Virus record (IMG/VR): IMGVR_UViG_3300045997_000077
Location: 1-29,971 of that record
Reading direction: 5' to 3' (one strand)
Source of the DNA: a virus
Length of the DNA: 29,971 nucleotides
In this document: one piece after another, positions 6,765 through 15,887 of the stretch
Numbering within the stretch: the stretch's first letter is position 1
Layout: each line of letters begins with the position of its first letter
Translations under genes and position numbers: made by a program
Notes under the pieces: generated by a model
What the model saw: the letters and a program-made list of their open reading frames with translations, nothing else
What the model was told of the DNA's origin: nothing
Databases searched by the model: none

Positions 6765-9700
6765 TTACGAGTTGATGGTTGCGTGCAACGGATAGCCGCG
6801 CCCACAAAATTCGCTGAGTTGATAAATGCTGATGCTAAGTTTTCCTTGAGATATTGCAAAATCAGCACTTTCATCTGCTGCTGTATAAAAGAACTCTTGG
6901 ACGTTGCTTTTCAGTGTGCGCAACACTTGCCCTGCGCTGTCAAGGATGTCCATCTCATACGCCTCAACGCGCTCACCAAGCAAAGCGTCCGTGCTGTCTC
7001 GCAACTCACCGCCAATTCTGGTTCGACGATGGAAAGTTATCTTCCAGCCATTGGCATCACGATAACCAGATGGATGAACTGGCGAATAGCATTCCAGATT
7101 GACCCCATGATAAATCCAGTCTTGAGTTACACCAAGATCTTCGTCTGCACCAAGAGACTGAGTCAACCAGCGCATTTGGCGATCAATGAGGCTTGATTCC
7201 ATAGGAACAAAGACTTTGGCTGATTCAAAATCAATCGGAACGACATAATCTCCGACGCGATGCGTATCATGTGCCCATTCTGTGCCATACCGTCCGCGAA
7301 GAAGATCTGATAACAGATATGTCTTGTCTGCGAGTAACACGCAATTCTTTGCAGCAATCACTTCCCAACGACCGTCATTGCCAATCAGGAAATGATTTTG
7401 TCCGTTGAGGACGCTAATTTCAGATGCACTCGATAGCACTCCTGAACTCATCTTTACCGTAACTGACTTTGAAGTATCGAAGATGGTAAATGTTCCTGCT
7501 GACTCGAGAGCATCCTCTGTTGTCCCGATGACTGCAGATGGTGCTTCAGTTGAAGCAACCAACTGATATGTTCCTCCTGCATCTCCAGACATTTGTAATG
7601 CACCGCCGCGCCAGTATTGCGTAAAGCCTCTCTGGGCAACAACAAAGCCGGGGGCATCAAGCGCACCCAAAACGGCTGGCCCATCTATCAGCAATGAAGT
7701 CGTTGGTCCGACAGCGACAATCGTATGACTTCCAGCTATCTCACCTTCCTGACCGATTGACACAGGAAGATAAATGGCAGAGCGATTTGGCTTTGCCATA
7801 CATACTATTGTGCCGTCAGACTGATATTCGACATTCGTCAAACGCAGTTCATGCCGCTGACCGTCAGCATTCAAGGCGATAACGTCAGCAGGCTCCAGCT
7901 TGCTCCATTCAGCCCCTAATGAGAAACTATAGTGATATCGCTCTGCCCATGCCAGATACAGCAGCACCTCTGCGATACCGGCTGCTTCATTCGCATCTAG
8001 ATTGATCGCAAGCTCCATCTCACGAATATGCTCTGTCTCGCCGTTAATACGTTCCGCATACTGCGCATTGGTGTCGTATTCGCGGTTTCGATCATAGTAT
8101 TGGATGATAACTTTGCTTGGAAGTTGGGTTGTCATCTCAATTTCGGTAGTCAGCAGAGGTGACGGATCGCCACTATCGCTCATCGTACCAAGTGCGCTTT
8201 GCGGAACAATAGTCGTCACTGGACGGCCGCGTGGGATGAACCGCAATCTGTACCCTGATTGCACAGCATCAAAAGGATACGCCGCACGCAATGGCTCAAG
8301 GCCACCACGAATAGCTGCAACCTTCGTGATTTTGTAGCCACAAACGACGGAAGTCAGTTGGCTTGTATCAATGTCCATTGGATACAATTCTTTCAACTGC
8401 AAACATTCCGCACGCACAATTGATTCGAGCGTCGTGCAGTGAGTCAGCACATCTGCAAGTTTTATGATGTGAACAGATTGACACGGCTGAGTCTGCGATC
8501 CCGGTGTGCTGATAAGTCGCACACCTTCAAGCCAGATGCCGGGGCGACTTCCAATCCAGACAAAATTTACCTGATGGCCCATGCTTCCGTCTGAATAAAC
8601 TAGGTTCGCTTGTTGTGCGCCTGTGACACTGGCAACCGTAAAATCGTGAATGTTGGCTCCCGGTGCCCAACATTCGTCTGGAGGACGACCAGATACGCCG
8701 ACAAGACCTGCTCCAGCAGCAGCAACAGCGGCAGGAAGATCAGCCGAGCTAGCATAGATGTTTCCGCACGCTGCATAAAATGCGAGATCTTGCGGATTCC
8801 AGCATGGATCTGTAGCCATTGCTGGATCTAATACCCATCCTCCAGCGGTGTCTGGAGGACGCACTTCAATCCAATACCGTTCTTCTGTCAAAGACTGCAT
8901 GAAGTCACTGCCGCAACAGCGATTTCCACCAACTATTACTGGTGGTGGTGCGACAGGCGGAGTCATGCTGGTGTGTGAAAGGCCCGTCTCCATGCCGTTC
9001 AGATTGCCGACGCTGATGCGAATCTCTTCACGCCACACGCCAGCCACAGGAGCCGTTCGCTTGAAACGCGCAAAATCCCACTCGATTTGAAGGCAAGATC
9101 CTCCAGCCGAACGAATCATCATGTGGACGGTCGATGCATCTGATGCGCCTGAAGTGAATGCTGCCACTGTAGTTACGCCGTCTGGATGGCCGGGACAGCA
9201 TAGGTACCAATTGCCGGGCGTCTTGTACGTCGTTCCGATGGCGGGCGCAAATGCAGCAGCAAGATTTGCAAGAACTGCCGTGAAGTCTAAAGACCTGTCA
9301 TATGAACTCTGATATTGCAGTTGTGACTTGATAAAGGCATTCATGTCGGCTCGACAAGAATCGAGCGTGGTAATGTCTTCCTCCAGCCATGTGTCAGCTT
9401 GAATCGGAGCAACCTCCATTACCCAGCGAGTCTGCGTGACAGCCATGCCTGCCGTTGAGCCGCTGCCACATGGCGCAGCAATAGCAGGATTAGCCAAAGG
9501 TTCCGCCATTCCGGTAAATTTACCGCCAGTAGGACGCCAATCATGGCCGATACAAGGCGCCGAAACCGATTCGCAGTTTATCGATTGGTGCCGCACCCAC
9601 AACGGCCAGATAAGGTGATCTCCGCCTCCTGTATTACCTAGAAGCGGCTGATCAGATTGCCCCAAAAATTCCACTGTTGCTGCATCGACAAGCCAGAATG

Positions 9701-11063
9701 AATGACCTTGCCGTACGACGACAGAATCAAATCCTTTTTCACGAATAACAACCTCACCTCCGCTGGCATTGATCGGGCCGAGCGCGGCAATGTTTTGGCT
9801 CCAAAGCTGCACCAGTGCGCGGGAATAGCAGACAAGAGTTTTCGAGTCATAGATCGCAAATACATAACTCGAGGTAATACAGATGTCATTCAGCATTCCA
9901 TGCGGAGCAGATGCAGGCGTTGTATCCATCAGCACTGATGCTGTCCTGCCGCTTACATCGAGAAGGTAAGTGTTGCCAAGCGACGTTTCCATGACAACAT
10001 ATTTTGTGCCGCCCAGCTTGTGATAAATGAATGACACTGGATCTTTCAAAACCATCATCGGCAACGCGACGATGTCTCTTGGCCCGTCTCCGCTATCGAT
10101 GACAAGCTGTCTCGTTACGCTGTTGTATGAAACGAATTCATTTTTGTCTGACCATCCAGTTGCCAAATAATCGGCTGCAGTTGCAAAAACTAGGTTTTCT
10201 GCATTAGCTGATTGAGAAGGAATAAATGCTCTTGTAAGTTGCGCGGCCTCTGCATTGCTTGCAGGGTTCAAGGAAACCTGCCACACGTTGAGAACACCAT
10301 CCGCAGTCATGTTTAGGCCTGATCCGTCATCTGCGCCCGGCATTGCCTTCAGCGGGAATGTTGCGATCTCGCGCACTCCGTTGTACTGATCAACGATATC
10401 AGCAACCTCAACCCGCACTTGAAGGTTCGCGGCTGAATTTCCGAAGTCCGTCATATCGATGTCATACAACATCAAGTAGCATATTCCTCGATATGCTGGA
10501 GTATTGGCAACGCCAAGTGTTGCTTGCATTCTTGAGTCAGGCGGCTGGTTGACATTGCCAGAGTAAAACTTGAACTTCTTGCTATTTCCATTGCTTGCCA
10601 TGATGGCAGCTATATCATCGCTGCCAGCGTCGTACCATAGAATGTCACTTAGCCAGATGCGGCGAACGCCAGAAATCTCTCCATGAGCCAATGCAATGGC
10701 ACAGGTCAAATAGTAGGTGTAAGTAGTGACCTTGGATTTTGTTTTCCCTTCTCCGACTTTCTTTGTCGTCTTCACTTCCTTGAGTCGATTGTTCTCGATC
10801 CAGAACATTGTTCCGTAAGTTCCCATCGACCCGTATATGCGAGGAACGTGCGCCCCGTAAGTGGCTAGCTGTACGCTAGTATCCTCGAGCCGTGGGCCGG
10901 TCACATCTGGCCCCGGAGGCGGATCAATCATGCCGCCGATAGTCATACCAAAGGATGCGCCTTGCAGCACGCTTGATGCCATTGCTGCCCAGCCAGCACC
11001 AGCAGTAAAGAAGCCCGCAACGGCTCCTATAAGCAATCCAAGTTTTTGACCACCACTAGACAT
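6765..11063 (-). CDS. Tail tip hub / central tail protein (gene-transfer-agent 'megatron'-like)
   Basis: A 1432-residue baseplate hub at the end of the tail, of the kind that follows DUF2460, DUF2163 and NlpC/P60 proteins in gene-transfer agents and related siphoviruses. The N-terminus has a glycine-rich hydrophobic stretch (residues 8-50) followed by PRIYGSMGTYGTMFW, typical of hub proteins. Residues about 250-480 look like repeated beta blades (NTYLLDVSGR, YVFAIYDSKTLVCYSR, HSFWLVDAATVEF). Residues about 500-860 are rich in Cys, Trp and Pro. Residues about 880-1100 carry the phage-tail_3-like core (LPSKVIIQYYDRNREY, then ADVIALNADGQRHELRLTNVEY). The C-terminus is beta-rich. It forms the central channel and cell-puncturing end and carries the fibre encoded next. 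Confidence 0.85.
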   Translation of the reverse strand: MSSGGQKLGLLIGAVAGFFTAGAGWAAMASSVLQGASFGMTIGGMIDPPPGPDVTGPRLEDTSVQLATYGAHVPRIYGSMGTYGTMFWIENNRLKEVKTTKKVGEGKTKSKVTTYTYYLTCAIALAHGEISGVRRIWLSDILWYDAGSDDIAAIMASNGNSKKFKFYSGNVNQPPDSRMQATLGVANTPAYRGICYLMLYDIDMTDFGNSAANLQVRVEVADIVDQYNGVREIATFPLKAMPGADDGSGLNMTADGVLNVWQVSLNPASNAEAAQLTRAFIPSQSANAENLVFATAADYLATGWSDKNEFVSYNSVTRQLVIDSGDGPRDIVALPMMVLKDPVSFIYHKLGGTKYVVMETSLGNTYLLDVSGRTASVLMDTTPASAPHGMLNDICITSSYVFAIYDSKTLVCYSRALVQLWSQNIAALGPINASGGEVVIREKGFDSVVVRQGHSFWLVDAATVEFLGQSDQPLLGNTGGGDHLIWPLWVRHQSINCESVSAPCIGHDWRPTGGKFTGMAEPLANPAIAAPCGSGSTAGMAVTQTRWVMEVAPIQADTWLEEDITTLDSCRADMNAFIKSQLQYQSSYDRSLDFTAVLANLAAAFAPAIGTTYKTPGNWYLCCPGHPDGVTTVAAFTSGASDASTVHMMIRSAGGSCLQIEWDFARFKRTAPVAGVWREEIRISVGNLNGMETGLSHTSMTPPVAPPPVIVGGNRCCGSDFMQSLTEERYWIEVRPPDTAGGWVLDPAMATDPCWNPQDLAFYAACGNIYASSADLPAAVAAAGAGLVGVSGRPPDECWAPGANIHDFTVASVTGAQQANLVYSDGSMGHQVNFVWIGSRPGIWLEGVRLISTPGSQTQPCQSVHIIKLADVLTHCTTLESIVRAECLQLKELYPMDIDTSQLTSVVCGYKITKVAAIRGGLEPLRAAYPFDAVQSGYRLRFIPRGRPVTTIVPQSALGTMSDSGDPSPLLTTEIEMTTQLPSKVIIQYYDRNREYDTNAQYAERINGETEHIREMELAINLDANEAAGIAEVLLYLAWAERYHYSFSLGAEWSKLEPADVIALNADGQRHELRLTNVEYQSDGTIVCMAKPNRSAIYLPVSIGQEGEIAGSHTIVAVGPTTSLLIDGPAVLGALDAPGFVVAQRGFTQYWRGGALQMSGDAGGTYQLVASTEAPSAVIGTTEDALESAGTFTIFDTSKSVTVKMSSGVLSSASEISVLNGQNHFLIGNDGRWEVIAAKNCVLLADKTYLLSDLLRGRYGTEWAHDTHRVGDYVVPIDFESAKVFVPMESSLIDRQMRWLTQSLGADEDLGVTQDWIYHGVNLECYSPVHPSGYRDANGWKITFHRRTRIGGELRDSTDALLGERVEAYEMDILDSAGQVLRTLKSNVQEFFYTAADESADFAISQGKLSISIYQLSEFCGRGYPLHATINS

Positions 11064-11475
11064 TGGTCATTCCTTTGCAACGATACCCATGAATAATGCG
11101 AGACCGCCATCTATCGCTCAGTCGCTGTTCGCACACTTTTCCGATAGCCTCATAGGAATGAATCATGTTCTCCCCCGCATGAATAGCAAGATGATTTGGC
11201 GCGCCAAACATCATTAACAAAATGACGTCGCCCTCTTTTACTTCATGCGCAGGAATTTTGACAAATGCGCTCTGTCTATCGATGATTCTCGCCAGCGTTC
11301 CATCTTCTGGAGGCGATGCATAGTTTTGCTCGTCGTAACATTCGACACCGACAGCCGAGAATGTCTTGACGATAACGCCAGCGCAATCGAGAGCCACATT
11401 AGGCATTCTTCCTTGGTGATGAAACGGAGTGCCGATCATGCTTCTGGCTGAATCAATGATGTCCTTTGGCTTCAT
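11056..11475 (-). CDS. NlpC/P60-family tail peptidase
   Basis: A 139-residue cell-wall peptidase of the tail tip, which would open peptidoglycan during DNA entry. The catalytic Cys31 lies in ALDCAG, His95 in PNHLAIHAG, and a third polar residue is probably His106 in MIHSYE. The ATG at 11475 is chosen because it overlaps the DUF2163 stop by ATGA; the frame is open further upstream only through that gene. The 3' end overlaps the hub start by 8 bases. The order DUF2460, DUF2163, NlpC, hub is the standard gene-transfer-agent-like tail tip order. Confidence 0.9.
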   Translation of the reverse strand: MKPKDIIDSARSMIGTPFHHQGRMPNVALDCAGVIVKTFSAVGVECYDEQNYASPPEDGTLARIIDRQSAFVKIPAHEVKEGDVILLMMFGAPNHLAIHAGENMIHSYEAIGKVCEQRLSDRWRSRIIHGYRCKGMTNV

Positions 11476-12290
11476 TTTCTTCCGACTGAGGCATAAGTGG
11501 TTGAAGTCGGGACGTTCGGGAATCCGCCAAAGTTGATCACGTTGTTCCACTTGTCACGACAATCAGACAGTCGCTTGCGGCAACCTGCAGTCATCTCATA
11601 AGTGTCGCCAGCTTGTAATGGGTAGTAGAACGGTTCATACACCTCGACATTTCCTGATGCCGTGTATGCTTTGATTTCACGCGGCTTAATATTGACGTTC
11701 TTGCCAGAAGTGATTGCGATAGTCCCGTATCCAAAATAATCGTCTGGCTCAGTTCTGCCGCCTACAATAAAGTTCGCATTGTCTGTCGCAGATACAATGA
11801 TTCCTGCGTATTTTGTCAGCGGCACACGGCATATCTTGTCACCAAATGTATGGCGACATTGCGGCCTCACTGTCATGCCAATAGACTGGCCCAACAGATC
11901 GATAAGTGACATTTCCTCGATGCGATAACGGCCATCAACCAGCGCTGTCTTGCCAAAGATAGAGCATGTCATTGGCTCGTTATCTACAATCGGATTGCGC
12001 CAATCAACAGCGAACAAGTAACAACGTGCACCGTCAAACAGACCGCTAGCCACCACATCGCGATCTATTCCTGCATATCCTGCGATACCTTCAAGATCGA
12101 TGACATCTCCTGTCATGTCTGCATTTGCGCTGTAGCCTGTAAATTGATACCCAGATGATGTTTTGTATGTATCCCCTGTGTTCATTACCAAGTCGCGCGG
12201 GAAGTCAGTCAGCAATACTGGAGGAATGATCTTTGGCACGATCCGCAAACACAAGGCCCGATAATGAGAGTCAACGGTCAAAGGTTTCAT
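11472..12290 (-). CDS. DUF2163 / BR0599-family tail tip protein
   Basis: A 272-residue hub-associated protein. N-terminal residues 1-160 are beta-rich with SGYQFTGYSANADMTGDVIDLEG and DGARCYLFAVDWRNP. The C-terminal part carries the family's Cys-rich mark: QCRHTFGDKICRVPLTKYAG around residue 140, then later TAGCRKRLSDCRDKWNNVINFGGFP. The closing CRDKWNN-NFGGFP is diagnostic of this group and probably binds a metal. In gene-transfer agents the homologue sits between the distal tail protein and the hub. Start and stop overlap the neighbours by 4 bases each. Confidence 0.9.
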   Translation of the reverse strand: MKPLTVDSHYRALCLRIVPKIIPPVLLTDFPRDLVMNTGDTYKTSSGYQFTGYSANADMTGDVIDLEGIAGYAGIDRDVVASGLFDGARCYLFAVDWRNPIVDNEPMTCSIFGKTALVDGRYRIEEMSLIDLLGQSIGMTVRPQCRHTFGDKICRVPLTKYAGIIVSATDNANFIVGGRTEPDDYFGYGTIAITSGKNVNIKPREIKAYTASGNVEVYEPFYYPLQAGDTYEMTAGCRKRLSDCRDKWNNVINFGGFPNVPTSTTYASVGRK

Positions 12291-12907
12291 GGCGTAAGCA
12301 GTTCGATCAGGTCGATTTGATTGGTGTCAGCATAATCCGGCTTCCCATCAAGAGGCGTTATTTCCAATGCACTATCGAATCGAGCAGGAATGTCAAACAG
12401 GCATCCACAGGTAACTGATATTTCTGATGGATCGCTTGTTATTGTGAAGCGTCCAGTGGTGTAATCAACCGTGTCTGGCACAATCGTTGCGCCATTTACC
12501 GCAACCAGCACCGTGTTGGCGCGCGGCTTCCATATGGTTCTCATGCCGCCTGTGGTGCCGTAGATTTTCGTCATCTGATACAGGCCAGTGCCTAGCTTTT
12601 TCACGGGCTGATCCAGCGCAGTCGGCACGCCGTCCTGACCGTTAGTGCTGAAATCGTCATAAGCCTCGACACGAAAGCCGATAAATCTTCCTGCCATCCT
12701 GTGGTAAAACTTCACGAGTTCGTCATAGATTTCACGGCGTGCTTTTGTGTAATAAACCGTCGTGCGCCGGCGTGGGAATGGATGCACAAGCCGGCGATGC
12801 TCCTGTCCTGAGGCAGTGGTTGTCACCTCGACAGAATATTCCTCAAGCCACTTGGATCCAAGGCGCACACACACCGGCAGCTTTTCTTCAGAAAACGGAT
12901 TTGGCAT
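12287..12907 (-). CDS. DUF2460-family distal tail protein
   Basis: A 206-residue protein of the DUF2460 family, the distal tail adaptor linking the tube to the hub in gene-transfer-agent-like tails. Visible marks are the early PRRRTTVYYTKARREIYDELVKFYH segment, the GRFIGFRVEAYDDFS strand, the IWKPRANTVLVAVNG segment in the second half, and the end CGCLFDIPARFDSALEI. It begins in a 1-base stop-start overlap with the tape measure and ends in an ATGA overlap with DUF2163. Confidence 0.88.
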   Translation of the reverse strand: MPNPFSEEKLPVCVRLGSKWLEEYSVEVTTTASGQEHRRLVHPFPRRRTTVYYTKARREIYDELVKFYHRMAGRFIGFRVEAYDDFSTNGQDGVPTALDQPVKKLGTGLYQMTKIYGTTGGMRTIWKPRANTVLVAVNGATIVPDTVDYTTGRFTITSDPSEISVTCGCLFDIPARFDSALEITPLDGKPDYADTNQIDLIELLTP

Positions 12908-14940
12908 TATGCGTACCTCTGCGAAGCAGCGAACATCGATAGCGCCTCTCTGGCACCGGAACCTACGGCCCTCCGCAGATCGCTGCTGCCAGAAGTTCCG
13001 CTGATGTATTGGTTGATCGTCACATTGACATTGCGGCTGCTTTGGTTACGCATGTCCTGATTGGAAATGATGCTTCCATTTTGATTCGGGACGAACAACT
13101 CTTTTCCTCTTTCTCCAACCAGATAAGCGCGGCCTGCCTGTACTGGCCCTCCATCTGCACGCGCCCCTCCTAATAGACCGCCAAGAAAGCCAATGAATCC
13201 TTTACTGCCACCGCCAAATGACTTTAACGAATCTTCTACAGTTTTCATTATTGTCATCTGTATGATCATTTTCCCGATGTCCTTGAGAAAAGCCTCTGCA
13301 AAATCCTTGAAACTTATTTTGGCTTTGCCAAGGTTATCAATGAGGCCATTTACGGCGGTATTGAGTGACTGGCCGATCTTGTCATTGATGGCATCTAACA
13401 ATTCGAGAGTTTTGTCAGACCCTTCTGCCATAGTGGCAAATGGATTCTTGCCTTGCATAGCAGTAAGCTGTGTATTCATGGCTTCCAGACTGATTGCGCC
13501 TGACTCCCATGCTTTGATCAATGCCTCAACGGTCGGCACATAATTTGACCATTGCGTATCGAGTGCCTTGGCAGCGATCACTGTATCCTCGATGGCCTTT
13601 TGCTGCTCCTCCCACATCTTGACCTGCTGATCCATCAACGGCATGCCGGCTTGGTTGCGCAGCTTGTCCATCTGCGCGGCAATCTGTTCGGTGGTCACGC
13701 CGAAGGATTTCAGGAACTCGATGTAACGCGGGTCGGCCAAGGCTTCCAGTTGCACTTTGGCAGATCCCACGCCTTCGGCGATCTTGGCAAAGTCTGCCGT
13801 AAGTTGCTGCTTCGGCGTCAAGGCATCAAAGAATTCCTTAGCGGCTTTGGTTGCAGTCGATGCCCCCACCGAAGTGCGTAATATTTTCTCCAGTTCAGTG
13901 TTGGTACGCGCAATCTTGGGCGCCGCCTTTTCTGACGACTGGCCCATGCCCATGATGCGCTCACTCAATACATCAACTTCCTTGCGCGCCCGTGCGGCAT
14001 CTTCTTTCATTGCCGTGCCGATAGCGGCTGCGCCTTTGAAGTCAAGCTGCGCCACCAATGCCGCTTGCGCTGCAAGACCACCTATTTCGTTTCCTATCTG
14101 CTTGATGACATAGCCGGTGTTGACTGCCAGCACGGCAACTACCTTCAGGACTTCTGCAATTCCTTTGCCAATTACTTTGAATTCATCGCCGACTTTATTT
14201 GCGTCAGCAAAGTCTGCTGTCATATTAGACAGTGCTGGCATCATTCCAGACAGTATTTCATTGGCCACACCTCTCATTGCTTTGCCAATATCATCCATTG
14301 CATCGCCAAACTTTGTGAAGCTGTCGGCAGTTTCTTTCTTGACGACCAAGCCAAGTTCTTGAGCACGCTGCATCAACTTTTTGATGCCATCTTCTCCTTC
14401 ATTGAGAAGCGGCACAAGATCCGCACCCGACTTGCCAAAGATTGCCATCGCAACTGCGGCTTTTGTAGCACCATCAGGGATTGACGAAAGCCCTTTGGCA
14501 ATCTTAAGGAATGCCTCTTCTGTGCTGTCTTTTGCAGTGACGCCCAATGCGCGCAATGCCTTGGCAGCATCATTCGTTCCCTTGTCGACATCAGCCAGAT
14601 TCTTGCTGAGTACCTTCAGGCCGATTTCCAGCCCCTCAAAACTGGAGCCTGATTGTTCCGCTGCATAGCCAAGCGCAGACAATGCCTCAGTCGTTACTCC
14701 GAGTTTCTGACTGGACTTGTTGATCTTGTCCATGTCAGTCACGATCTTGTTGAATATCTGCACGGCCATTGTGCCTGCGCCAATTCCAGCCAGTGCCGCA
14801 CCAAATGACTTCAATGATCCAGTCGCACCATTGACGTTTCGATTGAGGCGATTGAGGTCGCGGGTGACTCGCCCCATTCCTTCCTCAAACTTGGCTGTCT
14901 GCAATTCAAGCTGGACTTGTAGTGCTGCCAGATCGGCCAT
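12907..14940 (-). CDS. Tail tape measure protein
   Basis: A 677-residue tape measure, which sets tail length and is extruded during infection. The N-terminus is a coiled coil (LQLELQTAKFEEGMGRVTRDLNRLNRNVNGA). A lambda-like domain follows with LGVTTEALSALGYAAEQSGSSFE and ALRALGVTAKDSTEEAF, then hydrophobic helices (about residues 225-300). The C-terminus has the standard signature GGPVQAGRAYLVGERGKELFVPNQNG. At the usual ratio of about 1.5 angstrom per residue it would give a tail near 100 nm. It is the longest gene upstream of the tail tip set, and the chaperone pair is close by, as usual. Confidence 0.93.
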   Translation of the reverse strand: MADLAALQVQLELQTAKFEEGMGRVTRDLNRLNRNVNGATGSLKSFGAALAGIGAGTMAVQIFNKIVTDMDKINKSSQKLGVTTEALSALGYAAEQSGSSFEGLEIGLKVLSKNLADVDKGTNDAAKALRALGVTAKDSTEEAFLKIAKGLSSIPDGATKAAVAMAIFGKSGADLVPLLNEGEDGIKKLMQRAQELGLVVKKETADSFTKFGDAMDDIGKAMRGVANEILSGMMPALSNMTADFADANKVGDEFKVIGKGIAEVLKVVAVLAVNTGYVIKQIGNEIGGLAAQAALVAQLDFKGAAAIGTAMKEDAARARKEVDVLSERIMGMGQSSEKAAPKIARTNTELEKILRTSVGASTATKAAKEFFDALTPKQQLTADFAKIAEGVGSAKVQLEALADPRYIEFLKSFGVTTEQIAAQMDKLRNQAGMPLMDQQVKMWEEQQKAIEDTVIAAKALDTQWSNYVPTVEALIKAWESGAISLEAMNTQLTAMQGKNPFATMAEGSDKTLELLDAINDKIGQSLNTAVNGLIDNLGKAKISFKDFAEAFLKDIGKMIIQMTIMKTVEDSLKSFGGGSKGFIGFLGGLLGGARADGGPVQAGRAYLVGERGKELFVPNQNGSIISNQDMRNQSSRNVNVTINQYISGTSGSSDLRRAVGSGAREALSMFAASQRYA

Positions 14941-15416
14941 TACCGCCTCCTATTCTTGATGCCGAGACTGCGACGATGAATGCGCGCTGCCTCTGCATAA
15001 ACGGCCTTGCGCGTTTCATCGACAATCATCTGGGCAATCATGTCCTTGTTCATGTCCCATGCGCCTTGAAAAAACGGACGCAGTGCCTTGCCGCGTGCGC
15101 TGTCAAATTCAAGGGTCTTGTAGTAATAACGAACCTGAGAACCACCCTTGAAAGTCACGACTTCGCCGGGGATCTTGCGCAATCCAACCTTGAGGATCGG
15201 GTTAAGTTTGTTGGCCGTTTTGACCTTGCTGATGCCGAGTGCTTTGCGCAGTCGTCCTGTCTGCGCTGGAGCCATGTGCCGCAAAGTTTTACGGAACCTG
15301 ATTGCGGCTTTCATTAAGCCCTTACGCGCTGCCGCCTCGGATACCTTGCGCGGATATTCAGCAAGCAATGCTTTTAGCTCCAGCGCGCCTTCTAGGACGA
15401 TTGAGGCGCTATCCAC
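14940..15416 (-). CDS. HK97-gp10-like neck/tail completion protein
   Basis: A 158-residue protein resembling the HK97 gp10 group: an N-terminal helix with LEGALELKALLAEYP, a basic middle AAIRFRKTLRHMAPAQTGRLRKALG, a beta part, and VRYYYKTLEFDSARGKALRPFF. Family members act at the head-tail neck or in tail completion. GTG at 15416 is chosen as start because AGGGG lies seven bases upstream and it overlaps the chaperone stop by 8 bases; the open frame further upstream is antisense-free but lies inside the chaperone gene. Its place after the chaperones, rather than before the tail terminator, is unusual. Confidence 0.78.
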   Translation of the reverse strand: MDSASIVLEGALELKALLAEYPRKVSEAAARKGLMKAAIRFRKTLRHMAPAQTGRLRKALGISKVKTANKLNPILKVGLRKIPGEVVTFKGGSQVRYYYKTLEFDSARGKALRPFFQGAWDMNKDMIAQMIVDETRKAVYAEAARIHRRSLGIKNRRR

Positions 15417-15597
15417 CGAACATCCCCTGTAACTGATCGGCAGACGCATTCGCCAGATCGATGCCCGCCTCTGCTTGTGGCTTGTGATATTCATACCACT
15501 CCAGCACTTCACTGACCGGCATGGCGTGCGTGAGTTGGTGCACGGTCATGCCGAGGTTGCTGGCAAGGGTGAACAGGGAACGGCGGGCTGGCGTCAT
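15409..15597 (-). CDS. Tail assembly chaperone, second frame (gpT-like part)
   Basis: Sixty-two residues from the ATG, beginning MTPARRSLFTLASNLGMTV and carrying VSEVLEWYEYHKPQAEAG. This is the look of the C-terminal extension of tail assembly chaperones, which recruits the tape measure. It lies in the -1 frame relative to the upstream frame and overlaps its stop (ATGA). A canonical slippery heptamer just before the junction (15600-15606) suggests it is mainly made as a fusion with the upstream frame, though an ATG also exists. Confidence 0.8.
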   Translation of the reverse strand: MTPARRSLFTLASNLGMTVHQLTHAMPVSEVLEWYEYHKPQAEAGIDLANASADQLQGMFGG

Positions 15598-15803
15598 GCC
15601 TTTGGGAATAACTTTCCTGAGATGGCGTTCATCAGCGGCAGCACTTCTTCCAGCGGGATGGAGTCACCAACAAGCGCGCCGTCCTTGTAAACCGACACCT
15701 TGATCAGTTCGCCTATTAGCTTTTTAGGACTATCAGCCAGATCGAAGAACTGCGGGAAAGCTGCCAGCATCGGCAACTTGATTTCGTATCCATTTACTTC
15801 CAT
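15594..15803 (-). CDS. Tail assembly chaperone, first frame (gpG-like)
   Basis: Read from the ATG at 15803, preceded by AGGAG; an in-frame upstream extension lies in a GC-rich structured spacer and is not protein-like. The 69 residues have the N-terminal part of siphovirus tail chaperones: VNGYEIKLPMLAAFPQFFDLADSPKKLIGELIKVSV, then a helix VLPLMNAISGKLFPKA. It would bind the tape measure protein during tail assembly and is not found in the virion in related phages. The gene is immediately downstream of the tail tube gene and upstream of the tape measure, the standard place. Confidence 0.82.
   Translation of the reverse strand: MEVNGYEIKLPMLAAFPQFFDLADSPKKLIGELIKVSVYKDGALVGDSIPLEEVLPLMNAISGKLFPKA
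15600..15606 (-). promoter_or_regulatory. Programmed -1 frameshift slippery site in tail chaperone
   Basis: Read on the minus strand, the codons before the stop are TTC CCA AAG GCA TGA. The heptamer C CCA AAG fits X XXY YYZ exactly. A -1 slip gives CCC AAA GGC ATG ACG, which stays open through the second chaperone frame. The site lies four codons before the stop, as in lambda G/GT (GGGAAAG). The fusion would be about 132 residues. Confidence 0.72.
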
Positions 15804-15829
15804 TGCAATCTCCTGTTTTATCGTTTGGT

Positions 15830-15887
15830 GGGCGGTCGACGAACGGGGGGATGCCCGTGCCGGCCTTACGGTTGCGGCCAACCGCCC
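15830..15887 (-). other. Structured spacer between tail tube and chaperone genes
   Basis: This 92-base gap (15804-15895) is long for an otherwise overlapping operon. An outer stem pairs 15830-15836 (GGGCGGT) with 15881-15887 (ACCGCCC). Inside, 15843-15847 (ACGGG) pairs with 15854-15858 (CCCGT), and two GGCC boxes could form a third arm. A three-way RNA structure is possible. There is no T-run, so it is more likely a pause or RNA-processing site than a terminator. Confidence 0.45.
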
